A stretch of DNA of 10,233 nt from Candidatus Brockarchaeota archaeon (GTDB lineage: Archaea; Thermoproteota; EX4484-205; DTQO01), in NCBI GenBank assembly GCA_017601265.1, contig JAFNJA010000032.1:1-10233 (forward strand), in the 5' to 3' direction. This document shows, piece by piece, positions 1 through 6,457 of this stretch; position 1 is the stretch's first letter; each line of letters opens with the position of its first letter. The position numbers were made by a program, and so were the translations under genes. The notes under the pieces were generated by a model that was not told the DNA's origin, made no database searches, and saw nothing but the letters and a program-made list of their open reading frames with translations.

Positions 1-1
1 T

Positions 2-121
2 CTTATAACCGTGGGCCTCAAAATGGAAAGTACCTTTCGTCTCCGAGGAAAGTTCGTCAACATGGCGAGGGAGATTGCAATGAACGCGAACCTCCGCAAA
101 ATTTTCGTGGCGATGGTTTAA
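2..121 (+). CDS. possible C-terminal fragment of an unidentified protein
   Basis: An open frame enters from the left edge and runs 39 codons to a TAA. The visible product is basic and mixed in composition, with the final stretch NANLRKIFVAMV, and its codons look protein-like. It could be the end of a gene that starts outside the window. I do not recognise a family, and 39 codons is short enough to be chance. It lies on the same strand as the toxin-antitoxin pair, about 95 bases upstream of it, and the separate TATA-like box between them suggests it is not in the same transcript. Confidence 0.35.
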   Translation, partial: LITVGLKMESTFRLRGKFVNMAREIAMNANLRKIFVAMV

Positions 122-183
122 GGGGAGGAGAATGCAGGAGAGCGACGGGGGCTGCTGTCGATCGGAGATTCGCGCAAGAAAGC

Positions 184-191
184 CTTAAATA
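184..191 (+). promoter_or_regulatory. TATA-like box of the DUF433/DUF5615 pair
   Basis: CTTAAATA sits with its centre about 29 bases before the ATG at 217. In archaea transcription starts about 25 bases downstream of the TATA centre, which would give a leader of only a few bases. No Shine-Dalgarno-like sequence lies just before the ATG, consistent with leaderless translation. No clear BRE was identified. Confidence 0.5.
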
Positions 192-216
192 GCAATTCGC
201 TCAAAATACCATCACT

Positions 217-447
217 ATGAGGGTTGAAATCAACGAATACATTGTCATCGATTCTGAAATCTGCCACGGGAAGGCTACTTTTAGGGAAACTAGGATAATG
301 GTCTGGCAGGTTTTGGAGATGCTTAAAGCCGGCTACAGGTTCGAAGACATTTTGAGAGAGTTCCCAACGCTGACCGTTGAACATATAAAGGCCGCTTTAG
401 ATTTTGCCGCTAAGAAGCTCGCCGGCGAGAGTCTTGTCCCTGCTTAA
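217..447 (+). CDS. DUF433 family antitoxin
   Basis: This 76-residue protein matches the DUF433 pattern. A short N-terminal segment leads to a GKATFRETRI stretch (about residues 18-27), the counterpart of the family's GKPxIxGTRI motif. The hydrophobic helix VWQVLEMLKAGY and the FPTLTVEHIKAALDFAA segment form the expected small helix-turn-helix-like fold. Family members are usually antitoxins paired with DUF5615 PIN-like toxins; they bind the partner and often the shared promoter. That partner follows directly, with the two frames overlapping by 14 bases. The length is normal for the family, and the gene appears intact. Autoregulation by the pair is inferred from the family, not visible here. 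Confidence 0.85.
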   Translation: MRVEINEYIVIDSEICHGKATFRETRIMVWQVLEMLKAGYRFEDILREFPTLTVEHIKAALDFAAKKLAGESLVPA

Positions 448-802
448 AATCCTTGCCGACGAGAACGTTGAATCAAGTTTAATGAGCTTTCTGAAATCAA
501 AAGGATTGGACGCAAGGTACGCGCCCAGAGGATTGAAAAATTCCGAGTTGCTAACTCTTGCTGAAAAAGAAGACAGAGTTATTCTGACACACGACCACGA
601 TTTTCTCAGGATAGAATCCTACAAGCCCGTTTCAGGCACGCTAGTATTACCCGTATACTCGATAGCCGAGATGGAAGAAATATTGTCGAAATTCTTTGAA
701 AGGTTCGCGTCCGAGGAAATTAAGGGTAAAGCTTTCCTGCTGACGAAGGAAGGCTTCTTTGTTTTCAGAGAGGGAGAGGAAAAGCATACAAGTGTGAGCT
801 AA
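434..802 (+). CDS. DUF5615 PIN-like toxin (predicted ribonuclease)
   Basis: The product has the DUF5615 (Mut7-C/PIN-like) layout. An N-terminal strand with the acidic motif ILADENV (D9, E10) is followed by a helix, then VILTHDHDFL (D54, D56), which matches the family's TxDxDF metal-binding motif. The C-terminal third is alpha/beta, ending KHTSVS. These acidic residues are expected to hold metal for RNA cleavage. I chose the TTG at 434, which gives MSLLKILADENV and 122 residues and overlaps the antitoxin stop by 14 bases. An in-frame ATG at 404 would add ten residues (MPLRSSPARV) that no family member is known to need, but it cannot be excluded. The overlap points to translational coupling with the antitoxin. 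The target RNA is unknown. Confidence 0.82.
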   Translation: MSLLKILADENVESSLMSFLKSKGLDARYAPRGLKNSELLTLAEKEDRVILTHDHDFLRIESYKPVSGTLVLPVYSIAEMEEILSKFFERFASEEIKGKAFLLTKEGFFVFREGEEKHTSVS

Positions 803-806
803 CCTA

Positions 807-855
807 AAGCAATGTATTATAGAATTAAATAAATCAATTTTCGGAGAAATTGCTT
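807..855. repeat. 7-bp inverted repeat around an AT-rich spacer
   Basis: AAGCAAT (807-813) is the reverse complement of ATTGCTT (849-855). The spacer between them is strongly AT-rich and ends in a TTTT run. It lies just after the toxin stop, between convergent genes, and may act in transcription termination. A 7-bp match over this distance could also be chance. Confidence 0.3.
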
Positions 856-899
856 GAGCAGATGGAATAAGTGAGGAAGAGGATAACGTTCCTTACTGA

Positions 900-918
900 A
901 TGAAGATTTTGCCTTCAT
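900..918. terminator. small hairpin between convergent genes
   Basis: ATGAAG (900-905) and CTTCAT (913-918) form a 6-bp perfect stem around a 7-base loop, ATTTTGC. It sits 15 bases past the SDR stop on the minus strand and could mark the 3' end of that transcript. There is no long T run on either strand beside it, so the terminator role is a guess. Confidence 0.3.
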
Positions 919-933
919 GCGTATAACGCTCGC

Positions 934-1731
934 TCATCCCGACCCTGCAAGACCGCCGCCATCCACGACCAATGCTGTGCCGGTGACATACGAAGACGCG
1001 TCGCTGGCCAGGAATAAAACAGCCTCGGCGATCTCCTCCGGTTTACCTATCCTACGCAATGGACGCCTTGCCGATTCGGATAGGAACTGCTCCTCGGATA
1101 TACCAAGTTGCCTTGCCTCGTTCCGAAGCATTGGCGTGTCCGTGTCTCCAGGGCAGATGCAGTTGACCCTAATATTCTGCTCGCCGTGGTCCAGGGCCAT
1201 GGCCTTAGTAAGGAGAACAACCGCTCCCTTCGATGCGCAATACGAAGCTGCGTTCCGTCCTCCGACGATTCCCCATCCAGATGCAGTATTAATTATCACT
1301 CCTCCGCCCGCCTTGGCCATGATCGGGATCGCGCATTTTGAAAGAAGAAATACCGACTTAACGTTCGTCGCCATAACTCGATCCCATTCTTCTTCGCTCG
1401 TATCTACCACGGATGCGCGGCGAATGATGCCAGCGTTATTGAAGAGGATGTCCAGCCTCCCAAATTGCGCAACGGCCTGCTGGACGGCCAGCTGGCAGTC
1501 TGCCGCTTTCGTCACGTCGCAACGCACGAAAAGAGCTTTCCCTCCATCGTCGGTTATCTTTTTTACTACGGCTTGGCCGTCCTTTTCGTTCAAGTCAACA
1601 ACCACTATGGCGGAGCCTTCCCGGGCAAAGAGCAGCGCGGTTGCTTTCCCAATGCCGGATGCACCGCCGGTGATCAGCGCGACCTTACCGTCCAACGATT
1701 TTCGGGATCCGAATTCAGCGATTCCTGGCAT
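934..1731 (-). CDS. short-chain dehydrogenase/reductase (SDR), classical type
   Basis: This 265-residue NAD(P)(H)-dependent oxidoreductase has all the classical SDR marks. These are the Rossmann glycine motif TGGASGIG (residues 21-28), NNAG (98-101), an active-site Asn in ATNVKS (N123), Ser151, and the YCASK motif giving Tyr164 and Lys168. Asp46 at the end of the second strand (VVVDLNEK) favours NAD(H) over NADP(H). The C-terminal VTGTALVVDGGG motif is also intact. Length is typical for FabG- or glucose-dehydrogenase-like members. The substrate cannot be read from sequence. It is the last gene of the minus-strand cluster. Its ATG overlaps the end of a small open frame by 17 bases, and a TATA-like box lies about 26 bases upstream, so it may also be transcribed on its own. 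Confidence 0.92.
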   Translation of the reverse strand: MPGIAEFGSRKSLDGKVALITGGASGIGKATALLFAREGSAIVVVDLNEKDGQAVVKKITDDGGKALFVRCDVTKAADCQLAVQQAVAQFGRLDILFNNAGIIRRASVVDTSEEEWDRVMATNVKSVFLLSKCAIPIMAKAGGGVIINTASGWGIVGGRNAASYCASKGAVVLLTKAMALDHGEQNIRVNCICPGDTDTPMLRNEARQLGISEEQFLSESARRPLRRIGKPEEIAEAVLFLASDASSYVTGTALVVDGGGLAGSG

Positions 1732-1912
1732 ACGTCAGGGAAACCATTCCCAATATTAAAGTTATCTCAGGCTCATCTTCGCCTACATCTAAATATGATA
1801 CATGTTTTTCATACTTTTCCTGGAGTTTCAATCTGTGGCGGGTCAGTCGGTCATCAACGTCTGCCAGCTGAAGAATTTCAGGAACGAAATACCTCCAATA
1901 TCGCCCTGCCCT
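1715..1912 (-). CDS. small open frame without a canonical start (65 codons)
   Basis: Between the NAD kinase stop and the SDR start, the minus strand is open for 65 codons plus a TGA. The product is protein-like and rich in charged residues, with segments YFVPEILQLADVDDRL, TRHRLKLQEKYEKHV and SYLDVGEDEPEITLILG. There is no ATG or GTG near its beginning; the frame opens after a TGA at 1913-1915. A GGAGG (minus strand, 1892-1896) lies where a ribosome site would be, but it is followed only by TTC, GTT and ATT codons. The options are a non-standard start, a one-base error joining it to the GTG frame a few bases upstream (VKGRAILEVF), or a truncated remnant. Its placement 21 bases after the NAD kinase gene fits an operon member. 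I do not recognise the family. Confidence 0.45.
   Translation of the reverse strand, partial: RAGRYWRYFVPEILQLADVDDRLTRHRLKLQEKYEKHVSYLDVGEDEPEITLILGMVSLTYARNR
1752..1761 (-). promoter_or_regulatory. TATA-like box before the SDR gene
   Basis: Read on the minus strand this is CTTTAATATT, centred about 25 bases upstream of the SDR ATG at 1731. That spacing fits an archaeal promoter giving a leaderless mRNA. It falls inside the small open frame ending at 1715, where the same bases encode T-L-I-L, so one of the two readings may be coincidental. Confidence 0.45.
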
Positions 1913-1933
1913 TCACATTGGCGCTACGAAATC

Positions 1934-3064
1934 TCAATGCGATACCTTGTATATTATCTGTTCATTGAATCCGGATACGACTCTTATGTAGCCGCTCAGC
2001 ATTCTGTCAACCTCCTGATCACCGGTATCGACCAGGAAGGGCCGACCCCTCAGCGAATTGATTTTTTCAGGAGTGGCTACAACTATGATATTTTCTTTTC
2101 CTACCTTTTTTATGACCTCAGGGCTTATCTGCTGGTTCCCTCTGCCAAATATGTAGCCTTGCCCGCCTATCGGGGTGACTATTATCTTGGCGCTACGTTT
2201 TTCCAGAAGCTTCAGGATTTGGGCCTCATTTGCGTCCTTGCCGACTAAACTCCTTCCGAGCACAACGTCTACGCCAGCCAACGTCTTGCTCAGCCCCAGT
2301 TTTGACATTATGGCTCTAGTCGTAGTCCCGGGCCCGATTATGTAGAGGCAATCGTCTCTCATCCCATCCACGATTTCGCAAGCTATAGCGTTCATGGATT
2401 CTTTGTCTCCCGCGCTGCTCGGGATCTTCGCTCCCTGTACCAGCCTCTCTTGGTACGGGATCCTGAGAAAACCATATAGTTTCGCGGAAACGAAACCCTT
2501 CCGAAGCGATTCCTCATCCACGTCCATGACTTCAGCATCCCTTTCGCTGTTCACGATGCCCCTCAGGAATGAAGCGGCCAGTTCACCAGCGCTTCCGGGG
2601 TTCACCGCGAAAACGGCCGAATGCATCTTGACCCCAGCCGGTATCCCGAGGACCAACATCGCCCTTCCAACCGCATCGTATACGTCCCGCGCTGTACCAT
2701 CTCCACCAGCAAAGAGGAGGAGATCCACGCCCAAACTCGACATCTCCTTCGCCGCGTTTTTAGTATCCTCCGAGGTCGTCTTGCCTTTTTGGATCGAACC
2801 TATTACGATAGGATCAAAACCGCACGCCACAGCCGCGTCCTCGCCCATTTCACTGGGATACGTTATGATCTCGATTTCACCTCTGATGGATTTCATTCTT
2901 TCCAGCGCCTGAATGGCGCGGTTTAGCGATTGAGGCAAGGCTCCAAATTCCAGGGCTTTCCTCTGTACATCCTCCCCATCGCTCCCCTTAAGCCCTACTC
3001 TACCTCCTATCCCCGCTATCGGGTTTACGATCAAACCCAATCTTCTTTTTCCCACCCACACCAC
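1934..3064 (-). CDS. ATP-NAD kinase family protein (COG3199 type)
   Basis: This 376-residue protein should phosphorylate NAD (or a related nucleotide) to make NADP. It has the NPIAG motif (residues 14-18) and the diagnostic GGDGT (120-124) of the NAD/diacylglycerol kinase fold. GVKMHSAVFA (about 144-153) and NPGSAGELA follow. The C-terminal domain has TPIGGQGYIFGRGNQQ and FLVDTGDQEVD, hallmarks of the longer COG3199 branch also found beside acetoin (AcoX) genes. Length is normal for that branch. The start is a GTG at 3064 (a second GTG follows directly). The frame stays open upstream but contains no ATG, GTG or TTG, so no better start is visible, and no clear ribosome site precedes it. The gene lies 73 bases after the beta P-protein and is probably co-transcribed. 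Confidence 0.88.
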   Translation of the reverse strand: MVWVGKRRLGLIVNPIAGIGGRVGLKGSDGEDVQRKALEFGALPQSLNRAIQALERMKSIRGEIEIITYPSEMGEDAAVACGFDPIVIGSIQKGKTTSEDTKNAAKEMSSLGVDLLLFAGGDGTARDVYDAVGRAMLVLGIPAGVKMHSAVFAVNPGSAGELAASFLRGIVNSERDAEVMDVDEESLRKGFVSAKLYGFLRIPYQERLVQGAKIPSSAGDKESMNAIACEIVDGMRDDCLYIIGPGTTTRAIMSKLGLSKTLAGVDVVLGRSLVGKDANEAQILKLLEKRSAKIIVTPIGGQGYIFGRGNQQISPEVIKKVGKENIIVVATPEKINSLRGRPFLVDTGDQEVDRMLSGYIRVVSGFNEQIIYKVSH

Positions 3065-3137
3065 CTTTGCGCGCGGATTACGCTGCGGGACGCCATCGAA
3101 GCAGGTCTTTAGCAGGTATCCCGGCCTGCCGAAAAAT

Positions 3138-4730
3138 TTACTCCCCTGCTTTGTCCCTTTTGACTTTCTTGCGGTACGCCCTCCATGTCACAGCCCATTG
3201 CGACGGATCGTCCAAAGGCGCATGGTCGATTCTGTGGATGGTGCTGTTGTGAGGCGCGGTTTTGACCAGCTCCGGGTTCTTGTACGCCTCATCGGACACG
3301 TTCCTGATTATTTGGACGTATTCGTCGAGCTCGGACTTGGAATAAGATTCGGTCGGTTCTATGGTGCACGGTTCTGGCACAATCCACGGGTGGTGGCTCG
3401 TCCAATAATGGACGCCGAAGTCCGCGGCCCTGAGCCCAATCTCCTCCGAATGGACGCCCGTGTCCACCGCCAGCTTCTCCCAACTGTACCTGACCTGCTC
3501 GATCCTGCGCTTGCCCTTGGCATAAGGCGCGCTCACCCCCGGCACCTCCAACAGCTTCTTGAGCACGTAATTGTTGTTGAGGACCGCGGTCTCGGCGACC
3601 TCCTTCAACCCTTCTGCGCCCAGGCTCATCACCCAGGCGTACGCTTTCAAGACCACTGGCACGACCCCATAGAAGGACCTTATTTTTCCAATGCTCTCTG
3701 GTCTATCGTAGTTTAGACGATACTTGCTGCCGTCAAACTCAATAACTGGAACCGGCAGGAATTTCCCAAGCTCATCGGCCACGCCGATTGCGCCGGCCGC
3801 CGGACCGCCGCATCCGTGGGGAGCTGAGAACGTCTTGTGCAGGTTGAACTGGCAAAGATCGAAACCCGCATCCCTGGCTCTGGTTATGCCCAATATTCCG
3901 TTGGCATTTGCCTGGTCATAAGCGCACAACCCTCCGGCTTCGTGCACGATGTCCACGAACTCTTCGATCTTGGGGTTGAAGATGCCGGTGTCCTCCGGGT
4001 TCGTTATCATCAATCCGGCCGTGCGTTCTGAGACCGCCGCGCTCAATGCTTGAATATCCGGGTAACCGTCCTCATTAGGATACAGGGTTATGACCTTAAA
4101 GCCAGCGGTCCTGGCGCACGCCGCATTCGAAGGGTGGGAGAAGATCGTCGTTATGATCTCGTCTCTCTGGTCCGCTTCCCCTCTGGACTCATGGTAAGCC
4201 CTTATTATCGAGGCGTTCGCGTATATGGCCGCTGAACCGCCACCGGGCTGGAGCGAAAACCGGTCCATCCCCGATATCTCCTTGAGGATCTGTTCGAACT
4301 TGTACATTATCTCCAATATGCCTTGAACCGTCTCTTCGTCTTGCAACGGATGGATTTCAGCCACCTGAGGCATTCTGGCAATTTGTTCGTTGACCTTTGG
4401 GCTGTATTTCATCGTGCAGGTACCTTGTCCCACGTCTATGTTAAGATCGGTTCCCAAGGTTTCCTGCGAAAGCCTCACGTAATGCCTTAGCACCCTAGGT
4501 TGGGAAAGTTCTGGCAATTCAGGCCGCTTTTTCCTTAACATCTTCCCCGGTATACGCGACAAGACGTCGCCGACACTTCCTTTCAACTCTTCCTCAACTT
4601 CCGGTACGAGGATCCCCCTTTCCCCTTCGTTGCTCAACTCGAAAATTATCGGTTCATCCCATCTCGCCTGGTGAAACCGCCTGAGTTTCGGTTTTCCGTC
4701 CACGTACCTTTCCTCGGTTATGTCTTTCAT
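3138..4730 (-). CDS. gcvPB: glycine dehydrogenase (decarboxylating) beta-subunit-like protein, divergent
   Basis: This is the PLP-binding subunit of a two-part P-protein. The Schiff-base lysine is clear in NLHKTFSAPHGCGGP (K299, counted from the ATG at 4730). GTCTMKYSPK, the TNPEDTG strand, APYAKGKRR and IEPTESYSKSELD also follow the family order. Two motifs differ from canonical GcvPB: QPGGGSAAIYA stands where QPAAGAHGE is usual, and FSHPSNAACA where AHGTNPASA is usual. The ATG at 4730 gives 530 residues. It is preceded by GGAGG (4743-4747) and follows the alpha-subunit stop after one base. The TTG at 4742 abuts the GGAGG and is unlikely to be the start. In glycine cleavage the P-protein decarboxylates glycine and passes the aminomethyl group to lipoyl GcvH. 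Given the motif changes, another amino-acid substrate is possible. Confidence 0.88.
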   Translation of the reverse strand: MKDITEERYVDGKPKLRRFHQARWDEPIIFELSNEGERGILVPEVEEELKGSVGDVLSRIPGKMLRKKRPELPELSQPRVLRHYVRLSQETLGTDLNIDVGQGTCTMKYSPKVNEQIARMPQVAEIHPLQDEETVQGILEIMYKFEQILKEISGMDRFSLQPGGGSAAIYANASIIRAYHESRGEADQRDEIITTIFSHPSNAACARTAGFKVITLYPNEDGYPDIQALSAAVSERTAGLMITNPEDTGIFNPKIEEFVDIVHEAGGLCAYDQANANGILGITRARDAGFDLCQFNLHKTFSAPHGCGGPAAGAIGVADELGKFLPVPVIEFDGSKYRLNYDRPESIGKIRSFYGVVPVVLKAYAWVMSLGAEGLKEVAETAVLNNNYVLKKLLEVPGVSAPYAKGKRRIEQVRYSWEKLAVDTGVHSEEIGLRAADFGVHYWTSHHPWIVPEPCTIEPTESYSKSELDEYVQIIRNVSDEAYKNPELVKTAPHNSTIHRIDHAPLDDPSQWAVTWRAYRKKVKRDKAGE

Positions 4731-4731
4731 T

Positions 4732-6129
4732 TCATCCCACAACCTCCTTAAGCGCTTCTGTCAACTTATCTATGTCAGCCTTGGTGTGGACTTCGGTAAC
4801 GCAATAAAGGGCGCTGTTGCCCAATTCCGGGAATTCCTTCGTTAGATCTTTTCCGCCAAATATCTTGTGAGACAGTAAGGCTTTGTTGATCTCCCGAACC
4901 GCCTTTCCAGTGCCGTCAAAATTCACGACGAATTCCTTGAAATGCGGTGATTTGAATGCGGGACACCGGACGCCCTTTATTTTTGACACCTCCTTCATGG
5001 CGTAATGCGACCTCTGCATTATGCCTTTCCCAATCTCCAACATGCCCTGCGGCCCCATCAGGGCCAAGTAAACTCCGGCCGTTATTCCCCATAGAGCAGC
5101 AGCCGTACCCACGAACTCCTTCCCTTCCTCCCTCAAAGCGAATGACGTCCTTTCATAGGCAACGTCGCCGAATCCGTATTCTCCTTCAACCATGGTCGGA
5201 GCTATGCCAAACAACCTGGAAGGGTATTCCATCACGTATTTTTCCTCATCACGGGTGGCGATAAATCCTGCATGGCCACCACCGAATTGCATGTGCATGC
5301 CAAGCGGTTGTAGGTCCCCGCAGACTATGTCTGCTCCATATTCAATGGGAGGAGAGAGGACCCCCAACGAGATAGGATCGACGCCGACTATGCATATGGC
5401 GCCATGGTCGTGAGCCACTTTTGAGATCTCGTCCCCATTAACCTCGATGAATCCGAGGTAGGATGGGTTCTCGAAATAGACGGCGGCGGTCTTCGACGAA
5501 ACCTTTGCCCCAAGCGAATCCAAGTCCAGTTGTCCTGTTTCGGGGTCGTAATCGATAAGCTTGGCCTCGATTTGGGGCTTGCAATAATCCCTGATCTTCG
5601 ACAACTTGTCGGCGCTGACCGTTCTTGATACCAAAACTTCGCGTCGGCCCGTGATCCTCGATGCCATCCGGATGGAAGTGGCAGCCGCCTGGAACCAGTC
5701 GTACGTCGGAACATTCACGACGTCCATGTCAAGAAGCTCTCCCATCATGCTCGCGTACTCGAAAAGCGCCTGGAACCTCCCATGGTCGTCGTAAGGTTCT
5801 CCGGCGTAAGCGGTCAGAAATTCGCCTCGCTGATTGATCTCATCGCAAACGGATGGCACGTAATGTTGCCAGCATCCGGCGCCCAAGAAGTTCAGGTATT
5901 CCCGGCACGTCTTGTTTTTAGAGAGGATTCCTTCTACGTGCCTCCTTAAGGCGCATTCGGACACGAACGGTTTTGGCAGATTCATCTTTTCCTTGAGCCT
6001 GAGCTTTTCAGGGATATCCTCGAAGAGGTTGTCTACGCTCTCCGCTCCAACCTCTTTGAGCATTTGCTTCTTCACCGCTGGCACAGAGTTGGGTATGTAA
6101 GGATAAACGGTCGGTTTTTCATCTTCCAT
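4732..6129 (-). CDS. gcvPA: glycine dehydrogenase (decarboxylating) alpha-subunit-like protein, divergent
   Basis: This 465-residue alpha subunit of the split P-protein pairs with the beta subunit encoded directly after it. The N-terminal YIPNS and FLGAGCWQHYVPSV (about 81-94) match the GcvPA signature, as do VDPISLG (250-256), QPLG (274-277) and FGGGHAGF (282-289). Alpha subunits lack the PLP lysine, as here, and complete the active site at the interface. The usual TPYQPEISQG segment is replaced by EPYDDHGRFQ. The near-invariant REKATSNICTNQ segment is replaced by ALREEGKEFVGTAAALWG (331-348). The ATG start is supported by GGAGG seven bases upstream. The gene leads a minus-strand operon. The fold assignment is firm; glycine as substrate is less certain. 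Confidence 0.87.
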   Translation of the reverse strand: MEDEKPTVYPYIPNSVPAVKKQMLKEVGAESVDNLFEDIPEKLRLKEKMNLPKPFVSECALRRHVEGILSKNKTCREYLNFLGAGCWQHYVPSVCDEINQRGEFLTAYAGEPYDDHGRFQALFEYASMMGELLDMDVVNVPTYDWFQAAATSIRMASRITGRREVLVSRTVSADKLSKIRDYCKPQIEAKLIDYDPETGQLDLDSLGAKVSSKTAAVYFENPSYLGFIEVNGDEISKVAHDHGAICIVGVDPISLGVLSPPIEYGADIVCGDLQPLGMHMQFGGGHAGFIATRDEEKYVMEYPSRLFGIAPTMVEGEYGFGDVAYERTSFALREEGKEFVGTAAALWGITAGVYLALMGPQGMLEIGKGIMQRSHYAMKEVSKIKGVRCPAFKSPHFKEFVVNFDGTGKAVREINKALLSHKIFGGKDLTKEFPELGNSALYCVTEVHTKADIDKLTEALKEVVG

Positions 6130-6136
6130 AACCTTT

Positions 6137-6141
6137 CCTCC
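6137..6141 (-). promoter_or_regulatory. Shine-Dalgarno site of gcvPA-like gene
   Basis: GGAGG on the minus strand, with seven bases to the ATG at 6129. This is a strong site and supports that start. A leader of about 30 bases is implied by the TATA-like box upstream, in contrast with the leaderless pattern of other genes in the window. Confidence 0.7.
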
Positions 6142-6457
6142 GTTGGCTTACATAGCATGCTGATAGAAAGACCGATATGGTTTAAATCTTGTGAAAGGTA
6201 CGCCCAAGTCGCCTGCCATTGCCAAGAGCTTTTGACCCTTCATATCGTTGAGGCGGCCTGCGAGGGTCTTCGGTATCCGTGGATTGATTACCGTCCACCG
6301 ATTGTCTGCGAAGCCCATGCTCTTGCAGATCGCAGGCAATCTGCCATTCAAGGCGCTTCATGTCTTAGATTTCAGCCAAGCGCCCAAATCTTCGCGTAAA
6401 TTCCTGAACCTTCCCTGCTTCCCTTTCCTCGAATGCTTCGGCGCTGGAATAAACAGT
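6142..6457. other. gap without a convincing gene, with inverted repeats
   Basis: The 316 bases between the membrane-protein stop and the gcvPA-like leader hold no recognisable gene. A TTG-started minus-strand frame (6148-6351, 67 codons, containing NDMKGQKLLAMAGDLG) has plausible codons but resembles nothing I know and overlaps the operon promoter. Three inverted repeats are visible. One is a 19-base imperfect pair (6211-6229 with 6319-6337, 15 of 19 matching). The second is a GCAGAT/ATCTGC hairpin (6325-6330, 6339-6344). The third is GGCGCTT/AAGCGCC (6352-6358, 6378-6384). The last could form in the 3' end of the membrane-protein transcript. Confidence 0.4.
6180..6190 (-). promoter_or_regulatory. 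TATA-like box of the gcvPA-gcvPB-NAD kinase operon
   Basis: AGATTTAAACC on the minus strand is centred about 56 bases before the gcvPA-like ATG. Transcription starting about 25 bases downstream would leave a leader of about 30 bases that carries the GGAGG site. No operator repeat was found next to it. Confidence 0.5.

Noticed and set aside
132..188. 18-codon ATG frame after a GGGGAGGAG stretch
   Set aside because: The purine run is only one base from the ATG, too close for a ribosome site. The product is low in information and it ends inside the TATA-like box of the next gene.
917..1759. Long plus-strand frame opposite the SDR gene
   Set aside because: It is the shadow of a clear SDR with every catalytic motif. 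Its product is rich in Ser, Pro and Thr with no recognisable domain.
1465..2248. Two overlapping plus-strand frames across the NAD kinase/SDR gap
   Set aside because: They overlap conserved NAD kinase and SDR coding sequence in antisense, show no domain, and have no promoter. The minus-strand frame in the gap looks more protein-like.
4731..4742. TTG at 4742 as the start of the beta P-protein
   Set aside because: It directly abuts the GGAGG site, leaving no spacing. The ATG at 4730 has a workable distance and follows the alpha stop after one base.
6142..6179. Glycine riboswitch in the leader of the P-protein operon
   Set aside because: The predicted leader is only about 30 bases, too short for the aptamer, and no aptamer core sequence is visible.
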